NCBI GenBank assembly: GCA_034111045.1
Contig: JAWUYA010000034.1
Location: 1 to 64,000, forward strand
Reading direction: 5' to 3'
Origin: JALJPB01 sp034111045
Lineage (GTDB): Bacteria > Pseudomonadota > Gammaproteobacteria > Enterobacterales > Alteromonadaceae
Length of the DNA stretch: 64,000 bases
The notes under the pieces were generated by a model, which saw nothing but the letters and a program-made list of their open reading frames with translations, was not told where the DNA came from and ran no database searches. The position numbers were made by a program, and so were the translations under genes. Shown in pieces: positions 17,053-25,293 of this stretch (positions within the stretch are counted from its first letter, which is position 1; every line of letters begins with the position of its first letter).

Positions 17053-17613
17053 TGTCTTGGAGTTAAGAGTATCAGGTTACGAAAAATAAGGTCGGTCAAG
17101 CACAATAAATCAGTAGACTTTCAAGGGTAAAAATCAAATTAAAATATTGTGCGTATAGCTTTGATCTAGAGCTATACGATGAAATCAATCGAGAATGACG
17201 GTTTTAATTTAATGACCTCCTACTTGCCGTTATCAAGTAAGAGCCGTTGTCCAAAACAACTGAGCTATAATGCACATTCATACTAAGGGTTTAAGCTGAA
17301 GCATTACTATTGAGCGACCGTTTTCAGTTGGATTATCTATATAAAGAAATATGCCAGTGGCTGTGAATATTTGCTCGCCAACCATCTAGTAATGGTTACC
17401 TAACCTAACGTTTCTGTGCACCCGCCATATCAGAAAACACTTTGTTGATAGCAACCGATTGAGCTCAATATTGTCAACCTGGGTATTATGTCCCTCACCC
17501 ATTGATTGCTTGGCTAGAGTTCAGCTAGTTTACTGACTCTGAAGGTCTAAAAGAAGCAAGGCGCAATAAAATATTGCACCTTTGATATAAACTACCTAAT
17601 TTTATTTACTGCC
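17053..17613. other. Non-coding stretch with inverted repeat and tRNA-like remnant
   Basis: There is no intact open frame here. An 8-bp perfect inverted repeat, GTATAGCT (17153-17160) with AGCTATAC (17170-17177), follows the MarR gene but lacks a T tract. On the minus strand at about 17190-17275 lies a tRNA-like remnant: the exact box-A string TAGCTCAGTTG (17257-17267) and an anticodon-arm-like ACTTG-7-CAAGT, without matching acceptor strands. A further AT-rich palindrome around GCAATA/TATTGC lies near 17563-17577. The stretch looks decayed. Confidence 0.5.
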
Positions 17614-20328
17614 CTAAATCTTCAGCATCATCACTAAACTTTTTATTTGAGGTTTAACATGAGCTTTTTGTGCTAAACATTGCTTTAACGAATCTTTCGC
17701 TTTAACGAAGTTTCTGTCAGCACCCACTAAGTTAGCTAATTTCGGTTTTAAAAAGCTATCTAAGCGTTCATTCTTAACTTCATTACATTCACCTAAGAAT
17801 AAGTAAGGCGCATAGCTTTGATAGTTAGTCGGTAGCCCAGCAATTAAGGTATCAAAATTAGCAGTTAACCAAGGCCACATCACCTCATCTAACTCTTTCT
17901 TTGTTATTAAACCAAACATAAAGGATGTTTTTTCATTATCACGAACGTCTGTCGTTAAACTAAAGTCAATTAAGCTTTTACCAATTTTTGAATTTTCGGT
18001 TGCCGTTAATGCTTTAATTAAACGACCACGAATAGTACCGTCCGCAGAAGCTTTTAAAAGTACCATTAAAGCATCCACATATGGCTGCCCTAAAGATTGT
18101 ACTGCGACTGACATCGCCGTTGTTCGTAAAGCAGGAATAATGGCATCATCATGGAATTTACCATCGTTTTCATAACCAATATATTTGATTGCCATCTCAG
18201 TTAGCTGCTTACGATAAACCTTATCCTCAGCAGTAAATGCCATAAAGCTGATTAAACGAGTTCTTAATTGGTTCGCATCTAACGGATTGGTTTTATCGAG
18301 TGCTGTATTATCTACAAAACCAATATTATCTGCATTTACACGATATAAATCACCCGCTAAGGTTCTTAATGTTGGTTTTTCATTTTCATCAGCATAACCA
18401 ATTAAAGTACCTAAGGTGTCCATACCAGAGGTAATAACTTCCCAAGAATCAGCGTCAACTGTTGAAGGAATAACATCGACAACATTTTGAACCGTTAAAT
18501 TGCCGCTTTTAAATGCAGACTTCATACTATCAATGACCGCATTGGCTTCTAATGGGCCAACTTTATGTAGGTTGGATAAAATAGCTTGCCAGCCAACAGA
18601 GTCGAAGTTGAAACGATAGTAACCGGCCGCCTTTGAATTTGGCATAACCCAAGCATTACAGCTTACGCCGTCTAACATTATTTTTTGGCTTGCCTTTGAT
18701 ACAACATTACATTGCTGTTTAATTTCACCATTAGCCTCATAGCTCATACAAACAGGTATGTTCCATAACGTATTTTCTGTAAATGTAGTACCAAGCGGGG
18801 TATATCTTTCTTGCTCTATGGTTAATACCGCTTTATCCTTGTCACATGACTGAGCAATATTTAAAATTGGCACTCCTGCTTGTTCAACAAAATCTCTAAA
18901 CGATTTAACCACCGCATCAGCTTTTTTTGGCTCTAAAACACTAGCGATTGTTTCAAAAAAGTCTATCGCCGTAGTATTACCCCATTCGTACTTTCTCATG
19001 TACTTTTGTACACCTTCACGGAATTTTTCTTTGCCCATGAAGTTCTCGATCATGAATAAAACACCTGATCCCTTCTGATAAGTAATGCCATCAAATGCAG
19101 TAATAATGTCACTGTTACTTTTAATTGGGTTCCGAACCTTACGGGCAGAAGGAATGGAATCTGAATTCATCGCACTTTTTGAGCTACGAATTTGTTGTCT
19201 TTGCCATTGTTGCCCCGGAAACTGACGCTCTAATGCAGTAGCAGCCATCCAAGTGGCAAAAGCTTCATTTAACCAAATGTCATTCCACCAAACCGGTGTG
19301 ACTAAATTACCAAACCATTGATGTGCTAACTCATGTGCTTGAACTGAAATAGAACTACGTTTTTGGCCAATAGAGGATTTTTCATCTAACAGTAATAATT
19401 GTTCACGGTAAGTAATGGCACCGGCATTTTCCATTGCGCCTGCAGCGAAGTCAGGTACCGCTAAGACGTCTAACTTACGGTAGGGATATGGATATTGGAA
19501 GTAATCTTCTAAAGCTTCAGTCACAATTTGTGTTTGAGATAGAGCATAAGCTAATTGCTTACCTTTACCTTTTGCCGCAATACCACGAAGTGGCACGGCA
19601 TAATCACGAACACTAGTTGCTGGCATATCAGGCATTACGACGACATCAAAGTCACCGACAAAAAATGCCACTAAGTAAGTGGGTAATTTTTTACTGGTTT
19701 CAAAGGATACCGTTTTCCAGCCATCCGCCATTTTTGTTGTTTTAGCTTCTGGTGAGTTAGCAATAGCCACTAATCTTTCAGGGATAATGATATCCATATC
19801 ATAAGTCGTTTTAAAGCGAGGTTCATCAAATGAAGGGAAAGCTAAACGTGCAGAAATAGACTCCATTTGAGTGAAAGCATAATATTGACCACCATCTTTA
19901 ACGCGATGTAAACCTTCAAGATTTTCATTGAATGGTGCGTTATAATCAAAAGTGATGGTATATGCACCAGCTGTTAATTCAATATTAGCGGTAACTTTCA
20001 TCACCCCTTCAACACTGGTGTTTTTAGCTATAGCCTGAATAATTTTGCCATGGATATTTTTCAAAAAAACTGATTTAATGGTCAATGATTGACCATTAAT
20101 ATAAAAGTAGTTGGTCGCGTTTTTAATGTTGAGATCTATGCTTGTTTGACCAGAGAACCTTTCTTGCTCAGGATCTATTTTTAACGTTAATTGATAATGT
20201 GTTGGTTCAACATTATCAGGTAATTGGCCAGTAGGTACTTGCTCAGAGGCAATGACCTTAGCCGTTAGCAAGGCAAAGCTAAGTAACAAAAAAGCACTAA
20301 GCCTTTTACTGATTTTTTTTCGTAACAT
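17614..20328 (-). CDS. Secreted M1-family aminopeptidase
   Basis: Zinc metallopeptidase of the M1 (gluzincin) family, removing N-terminal residues from peptides. The chain has 904 residues. A signal peptide of about 27 residues (basic start, then LSAFLLLSFALLTAKVIAS) puts it in the periplasm or outside, unlike cytoplasmic PepN. The exopeptidase motif GAMENAG lies near residue 300. The zinc site HELAHQW follows at about 335, and the third ligand Glu is in WLNEAFATW. The long helical C-terminal domain is of ERAP type. It fits use of marine peptides. It is a single gene with about 380 bp of non-coding DNA upstream. Confidence 0.93.
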   Translation of the reverse strand: MLRKKISKRLSAFLLLSFALLTAKVIASEQVPTGQLPDNVEPTHYQLTLKIDPEQERFSGQTSIDLNIKNATNYFYINGQSLTIKSVFLKNIHGKIIQAIAKNTSVEGVMKVTANIELTAGAYTITFDYNAPFNENLEGLHRVKDGGQYYAFTQMESISARLAFPSFDEPRFKTTYDMDIIIPERLVAIANSPEAKTTKMADGWKTVSFETSKKLPTYLVAFFVGDFDVVVMPDMPATSVRDYAVPLRGIAAKGKGKQLAYALSQTQIVTEALEDYFQYPYPYRKLDVLAVPDFAAGAMENAGAITYREQLLLLDEKSSIGQKRSSISVQAHELAHQWFGNLVTPVWWNDIWLNEAFATWMAATALERQFPGQQWQRQQIRSSKSAMNSDSIPSARKVRNPIKSNSDIITAFDGITYQKGSGVLFMIENFMGKEKFREGVQKYMRKYEWGNTTAIDFFETIASVLEPKKADAVVKSFRDFVEQAGVPILNIAQSCDKDKAVLTIEQERYTPLGTTFTENTLWNIPVCMSYEANGEIKQQCNVVSKASQKIMLDGVSCNAWVMPNSKAAGYYRFNFDSVGWQAILSNLHKVGPLEANAVIDSMKSAFKSGNLTVQNVVDVIPSTVDADSWEVITSGMDTLGTLIGYADENEKPTLRTLAGDLYRVNADNIGFVDNTALDKTNPLDANQLRTRLISFMAFTAEDKVYRKQLTEMAIKYIGYENDGKFHDDAIIPALRTTAMSVAVQSLGQPYVDALMVLLKASADGTIRGRLIKALTATENSKIGKSLIDFSLTTDVRDNEKTSFMFGLITKKELDEVMWPWLTANFDTLIAGLPTNYQSYAPYLFLGECNEVKNERLDSFLKPKLANLVGADRNFVKAKDSLKQCLAQKAHVKPQIKSLVMMLKI

Positions 20329-20712
20329 GTTAGTTTCCCTTCTATAATAGTGTTTACATAATAGTTATTAAATATAAATTAAGTGGAAAATGAATTGGGT
20401 TATTTTATTTACATTTAAAATATACTTTATTCACATTTTAAATTGTGCGCAACACTCTACTTAATAAAGAGCAAAAAATCTTTAAAATTCAACTTATGTT
20501 ACAATTTTTTATAAATGATAACGCAAAGAAAGGCATACGGAGGAGCAGTTGATACACAGTGAATAAATACCACGTTTATTCGACTGACTAAATGCATTTT
20601 ATGAACATAACATTTAGTCAGTAGTAACCAATAATGATTTATATGGCCTAATCTGGCGACTGATTAACTATAGGCTCCCTCACAGCCAAAATTAAAACAG
20701 CATAAAAATGAG
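20329..20712. other. Non-coding stretch with two inverted repeats
   Basis: This is the spacer between the M1 peptidase gene and the GspAB-like gene, both on the minus strand. It contains a 12-bp perfect inverted repeat, ACTGACTAAATG (20583-20594) with CATTTAGTCAGT (20611-20622), and next to it GAATAAA-N7-TTTATTC (20561-20581). Neither has a T tract, so they may be weak terminators of the upstream gene or regulator sites for the peptidase. The part next to the peptidase gene is AT-rich and likely holds its promoter. Confidence 0.5.
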
Positions 20713-22233
20713 TTACCAACTAGAAAGTGCAGGCAAACTGAATCGTTTACCTTGGTAACTTAATATCACTTTTTGTGGCAATATTTTATTTAAAAATAAG
20801 TTTTCCGCAATTTTATCACCCTCATAACGATCTCTGCCATTGACCTTCACCCAACCTTCACCATCACTGGCGTAAATATGTAGATCAAATTCAAGGCTAG
20901 GTACTGCTTTTTGAACCCATGCTGGCATGTCAGTTAATACGGGCACTGTGTTGGTGTCATTTTGAGCAGTTAATCGCTGTTGGTCGGTTTTTTCTGATGA
21001 TGTTTGATCAATAGCCGATTGAAAACGGGCAAGAAATTCATTGGAAATACCGTCAACGGCATTGACTTGAAAAAGAGTATCAGTGGCTGTGTCTACTGCC
21101 TTTTTAGTTATGACGGTCTGCTCAGTTTCAATCAAATTTTCATTTTTTTTAGCGCTGGGTGAGTTTTTTTGTAGTTCGGAGGGTTGACTGTCGTCAGCGG
21201 GTGCAGAAGTAGGTTGAATGTTAAGTGCCTCTGTTGTTAAGGCTACCGCAGGTTGATTACTTGCTAATGGAGAGCTAGCTATTGAGGACTTATTTTCTAA
21301 TGGATCGAATGGCGCCGTTAAACTTTTGCCTAACCACAAGCCTAGAACTAAAACACCTGCCAAGCCAACTGTTATCGCACTCAATTTTATCGACGGTTTT
21401 TGCCACCAAAGCCCTTGTTGATATTCATCCCCTAAGGCCTCACTTGATGCTTTTAACACACATTTTTTATTCACTACCGCATCGTTAGTATTGTAGGCAT
21501 TCATCAAGGCTCGATGACAAAGCAAGTTAATTAATCTTGGTATACCTTGTGAAAGCTGATGAATAGCCTTTATCGCTCCTTGATTAAATATTGGTCGGTG
21601 ACACTCGGCGACTGACAAGCGATGTTTAACGTACTTTACAACCTCTTGTTTATTCAGTGGCAATAAATGATATCGAGCAGTAATACGCTGAGCTAATTGT
21701 CGTAAGTCTCGTCGTTTTAGTAACTGTTGCAGTTCAGGTTGGCCAATCAGGATAACTTGTAATAGTTTTTTTGTATTAGTTTCTAAATTGGTTAACAAAC
21801 GCAGTTGCTCTAACACTTCAGGTTGTAAATGTTGGGCTTCATCAATTATAAGCAAAGTATTGATATCATTTTTATGATTTTTTAATAACTTTTCTTGGAT
21901 CTTATCGGTAAGTGTTTTTAATGTCGCCCCCGTTTTCCGGTATTTAATCTTGAGTTCATCGCAAATCGTTGCTAATAACTCTTGGCTTGAAAGTGTCGGA
22001 TTTAAAATAAATGCACTTTGCATATTCTCTGGAAGCTGTTCCATCAGACAACGGCTAAGGGTCGTTTTGCCGGTACCCACTTCTCCTGTTAATAAGACAA
22101 AGCCACCGGTATCACCTAAACCATAAGTTAAGTGTGATAACGCCTCACGGTGACGGTCGCTCATAAACAAATAACGCGGGTTAGGCGCTATAGAAAATGG
22201 CACTTCATTTAGACCAAAAAAAGCTGTATACAT
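20713..22233 (-). CDS. Fused GspA-GspB-like protein of type II secretion assembly
   Basis: ExeA/GspA-type AAA+ ATPase joined to a GspB-like periplasmic tail. Residues 1-270 form the ATPase: canonical ExeA start MYTAFFGLNEVPFSIAPNPR, Walker A GEVGTGKTT at about 50-58, and Walker B LLIIDEAQH at about 127-135. A single membrane helix lies at about 284-302, then a low-complexity Ser/Thr/Gln linker. The last 71 residues (436-506: PAWVQKAVPSLEF ... EGWVKVNG ... LPQKVILSYQGKRF) match the GspB C-terminal pattern. The peptidoglycan-binding domain of Aeromonas ExeA is missing. GspAB places the secretin in the outer membrane. I start at ATG 22233, since MYTAFFGL is the family start; a TTG at 22248 is possible. 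It stands alone, away from other gsp genes. Confidence 0.8.
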   Translation of the reverse strand: MYTAFFGLNEVPFSIAPNPRYLFMSDRHREALSHLTYGLGDTGGFVLLTGEVGTGKTTLSRCLMEQLPENMQSAFILNPTLSSQELLATICDELKIKYRKTGATLKTLTDKIQEKLLKNHKNDINTLLIIDEAQHLQPEVLEQLRLLTNLETNTKKLLQVILIGQPELQQLLKRRDLRQLAQRITARYHLLPLNKQEVVKYVKHRLSVAECHRPIFNQGAIKAIHQLSQGIPRLINLLCHRALMNAYNTNDAVVNKKCVLKASSEALGDEYQQGLWWQKPSIKLSAITVGLAGVLVLGLWLGKSLTAPFDPLENKSSIASSPLASNQPAVALTTEALNIQPTSAPADDSQPSELQKNSPSAKKNENLIETEQTVITKKAVDTATDTLFQVNAVDGISNEFLARFQSAIDQTSSEKTDQQRLTAQNDTNTVPVLTDMPAWVQKAVPSLEFDLHIYASDGEGWVKVNGRDRYEGDKIAENLFLNKILPQKVILSYQGKRFSLPALSSW

Positions 22234-22397
22234 ATAATTTAACAACAAAGAGTTAAGTAGCTAAAACGACTCATTGAAATTACCGACTTGTTGGCACTAT
22301 GTCAAAGAGCTTAACCAATTATTATGATAAACTTAAGCCATCATTTAATTTTCATCATGGCTTTCTTGTGTCAACACAGTGCAATAATCAAAATAAC

Positions 22398-23690
22398 ATG
22401 GCAAGTAACAGTCAAAACAGCGTACCTACACTCAATAGTTTTCTTGTTGGTGGTGCTGTTCGCGATAAGCTATTAAATAGAGCCGTTAAAGACCGCGATT
22501 ATTTAGTAGTTGGCACATCCGTTGAGCAAATGTTATCCCTAGGTTTTACCCAAGTTGGCAAAGACTTTCCGGTATTTCTTCACCCCATCACTAAAGAAGA
22601 ATATGCCTTAGCCAGAACGGAACGAAAACAAGGTACAGGTTATACCGGTTTTGTTTGTTACGCAGAGCCCGATGTCACTATTGAAGAAGATTTATTGCGC
22701 CGAGACCTCACCGTTAATGCGATGGCCATGAATAATGATGGTACGATCATTGATCCCTATAATGGCCAACAAGATTTAAAAGATCGCGTTTTACGCCATG
22801 TCAGTAATGCCTTTGTTGAAGACCCACTGCGTGTATTAAGGGTTGCTCGCTTTGCCGCTCGCTATCATGATTATGGTTTTAGCGTTGCCGATGAAACACT
22901 GACCTTAATGTCTCGCATTAGCCTAAGTGGAGAACTCTCCTCACTCAGTGCCGAACGTATATGGCAAGAAATGCAGCTAAGCTTGGCAGAAGATCATCCT
23001 GAAATTTTTTTTGAAGTGCTACTCCGCTGTCAAGCACTAAAAGCAATCTGGCCAGAATTAGAGGCCCTTTGGGGGATACCTAACCCTGCACAGTGGCATC
23101 CGGAAATTTGTAGTGGTGTTCATACCATGATGGTACTCAAGCAAGCGGTGATGTTAACAAACAAGAGTAACGAGCCTCCGGCAACAAGAACAGTTATTCG
23201 TTTTGCGGCACTTTGTCATGATTTGGGTAAAGGGCTTACTCAGTCTACAAAATGGCCAAGCCATCATGGCCATGAAAAGGCAGGGCTACCGCTAGTTGAA
23301 AAAATAGCCTCGGAGCTTAAAATACCTAATCAATATAAACAACTGGCTCTAAAGGTATGTGAGCATCATTTACATTGTCATAAAGCTTTTCAATTAAAGG
23401 CGAGCACCTTATTAAACTTATTTAACCAGATAGACGTGTGGCGAAAGCCAGAAGAATTTGAACCATTTATCATTGCATGTAAAGCGGATTTTCTTGGTCG
23501 ATTAGGCTTTGAAAACCGGCCTTACCCTCAAGAGCAGTATTTAAAAGATGCCTTAGCTGCAGCGAGTAAGGTCAATGCTAAAGGCTTTGTTGAGCAAGGA
23601 TTAAAAGGGCTCGACATAAAAGAGGCGATAGCAGAAGCGCGGCTTAAGGCTATACAGGCCGTTAAAAATCAGTATGAAGGTCAGAGTTAA
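22398..23690 (+). CDS. cca: CCA-adding tRNA nucleotidyltransferase
   Basis: Adds or repairs the CCA end of tRNAs without a nucleic acid template. Family class II motifs are SFLVGGAVRDKLL, the metal-binding DRD, RRDLTVNAMAMN, and the ERxxxE helix as SAERIWQEM. A C-terminal HD domain (LCHDLGKGLTQ, then HHGHEKAGLPL) gives the phosphohydrolase activity of the gammaproteobacterial enzyme. The start is uncertain: the frame is open from ATG 22299, but the family begins just before LVGGAVRD, so I prefer ATG 22398 (430 residues). Neither has a clear ribosome site. It is divergent from the GspAB gene. Confidence 0.88.
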   Translation: MASNSQNSVPTLNSFLVGGAVRDKLLNRAVKDRDYLVVGTSVEQMLSLGFTQVGKDFPVFLHPITKEEYALARTERKQGTGYTGFVCYAEPDVTIEEDLLRRDLTVNAMAMNNDGTIIDPYNGQQDLKDRVLRHVSNAFVEDPLRVLRVARFAARYHDYGFSVADETLTLMSRISLSGELSSLSAERIWQEMQLSLAEDHPEIFFEVLLRCQALKAIWPELEALWGIPNPAQWHPEICSGVHTMMVLKQAVMLTNKSNEPPATRTVIRFAALCHDLGKGLTQSTKWPSHHGHEKAGLPLVEKIASELKIPNQYKQLALKVCEHHLHCHKAFQLKASTLLNLFNQIDVWRKPEEFEPFIIACKADFLGRLGFENRPYPQEQYLKDALAAASKVNAKGFVEQGLKGLDIKEAIAEARLKAIQAVKNQYEGQS

Positions 23691-23716
23691 ATCACCTTGT
23701 GTTCACTTGTTAGCTA

Positions 23717-25150
23717 TTACTCTATTGTCTTTAAGTAGGCTTGATAAGGTCGCCATGCTTGAGTTTGATTGAGTTTAATGCCCGATCTTAATTGAATATC
23801 ACTGAGCGTACTTATATGACGATTTTTATTAGAAAACGCTAAACATTCACTCTGATACTGCAAACCACAAAAAGCTAACACTTGGGTTAATTCATCCTCA
23901 GGATTGACCACTAAATTCGAATATTCGATGGTATGAATAAAGTCAGGAATTAAGCTATACCAGTGATTCATCACACCTTGATAACACTCGTTATATTGAG
24001 CAATTTCAGTTAAAGAGCAAAAATAAGGCTCAGGCGCTGCAAAATTATTTTGATAAATGGACCAACTGACATCCATCACATTTCGTTTAATATGTATGAT
24101 TTTAGCCTGCGGCAATAACATCTTAATTAAGCCTATTGATTGATAATTAGCCGGCATTTTATCAATAATATATTTGGCTTTAGGCGCAATACTTTGTATG
24201 CCTTTTAGATAATGTGCTCCTAGTTTTTTGCAATCGTGTTGAGATAATAAACGCGCTCCCTCAGGGAAATGCTTGCCTGTTAGCTGCCATATACCTTGAG
24301 CGATATCACCCGCTAAAAAAGGCAACTCGCCACCACTGCTAATGTCTTGATGCCCGATCAGCATTTGTTCTAACAAGGTAGAGCCTGAACGTGGTTGGCC
24401 AACGATAAATATAGGGATTAGAGTCTCTGCGTTTATCGGTGATTGATCACGTCTAATTATCGACTCATCAAAAGAGCTGATAATACTTGAGAAAAAAGGT
24501 TTCATCTCCTCGACACTAAAGTCGATGGTCGAAGACTGTAATTCATTGGCTTTTTGCAAATGATCAAATGCTTGAACATAGTCTTTACTTTGGTGATGCA
24601 GTGTAAAAAATGCGTAATGCAACGACATTTGTTGATGCCAAGATAAAGGCTCTTTTAGTGAGGTTAATTTTCTCAGCATTAGCTGCGACAGCTCACTCGC
24701 AAGTGTCAGTCGATTTAGCCGAGTCAGTAAACAAAAGGCCTGAACATGCGCTGCATTGATAGCCAAAATATCGGTAAGATAACTTTCGGCTTTATTCGTC
24801 TCTCCTGCTTCACCATAAAAAATAGCTAATGCCAGCAAACTTGGCAGGTTTTTTTTATTAAGCCGGTAGGCATTAACCAACGCTTGCTCCGCTTCGTCAA
24901 AGCGCGTTAGTTTTTGGCAAGCTTGAGCTAAAGAGAGCCAAAGCTCTGGCTCTTGAGTATACAAAGAAGTACTTTTTTTAAACACCTCATAAGCGACTTG
25001 ATAACCATCAAGAGCTAAAGCCACCTTGCCCAGTCCCCAAAGTGCATTGATATCTTGAGGGTTAACTTGTAACAATTGACGATATAAGACTTCTGCCTGT
25101 TTAAAGTTACCTTGTTGATACATTTGATTAGCTTGAAGTATAATAGTCAT
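23717..25150 (-). CDS. TPR-repeat sulfotransferase-like protein
   Basis: A 477-residue protein. The N-terminal half (1-200) is tetratricopeptide repeats, for example QGNFKQAEVLYRQLLQVNPQDINALWGLG-type units split into about five copies. The C-terminal half is a PAPS-dependent sulfotransferase domain: the 5'-phosphosulfate loop PRSGSTLLE is at about 253-261 and the 3'-phosphate site KRNVMDVSWS at about 355-364. Such proteins are thought to sulfate proteins or glycans, but the acceptor is unknown. There is no signal peptide. It converges with cca across a 26-bp gap and follows the TonB receptor gene on the same strand past a terminator. Confidence 0.82.
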   Translation of the reverse strand: MTIILQANQMYQQGNFKQAEVLYRQLLQVNPQDINALWGLGKVALALDGYQVAYEVFKKSTSLYTQEPELWLSLAQACQKLTRFDEAEQALVNAYRLNKKNLPSLLALAIFYGEAGETNKAESYLTDILAINAAHVQAFCLLTRLNRLTLASELSQLMLRKLTSLKEPLSWHQQMSLHYAFFTLHHQSKDYVQAFDHLQKANELQSSTIDFSVEEMKPFFSSIISSFDESIIRRDQSPINAETLIPIFIVGQPRSGSTLLEQMLIGHQDISSGGELPFLAGDIAQGIWQLTGKHFPEGARLLSQHDCKKLGAHYLKGIQSIAPKAKYIIDKMPANYQSIGLIKMLLPQAKIIHIKRNVMDVSWSIYQNNFAAPEPYFCSLTEIAQYNECYQGVMNHWYSLIPDFIHTIEYSNLVVNPEDELTQVLAFCGLQYQSECLAFSNKNRHISTLSDIQLRSGIKLNQTQAWRPYQAYLKTIE

Positions 25151-25235
25151 GATTAATAAATTTACTGTTGATTAAAATAGTGTTTATTTAAGCACTGGTT
25201 ATTAAAATACGGCTTAATTAAATTCTGGAGTAAAA

Positions 25236-25260
25236 AAAACCCCAGCGAAGCTGAGGTTTT
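25236..25260 (-). terminator. Terminator after the TonB-dependent receptor gene
   Basis: Read on the minus strand, an 11-bp stem (AAAACCTCAGC with its partner, one G-U pair) closes a TTC loop and is followed by a run of T. It lies just past the receptor stop codon at 25294. Confidence 0.85.
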
Positions 25261-25293
25261 TAGTGTATCAAATATCTTCTACATTAAACGATA

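Noticed and set aside
17400..17600. Possible transposase remnant after the MarR gene
   Set aside because: Short protein-like pieces such as GYYVPHPLIAWLEF can be read, but no known transposase motif or terminal repeat supports it.
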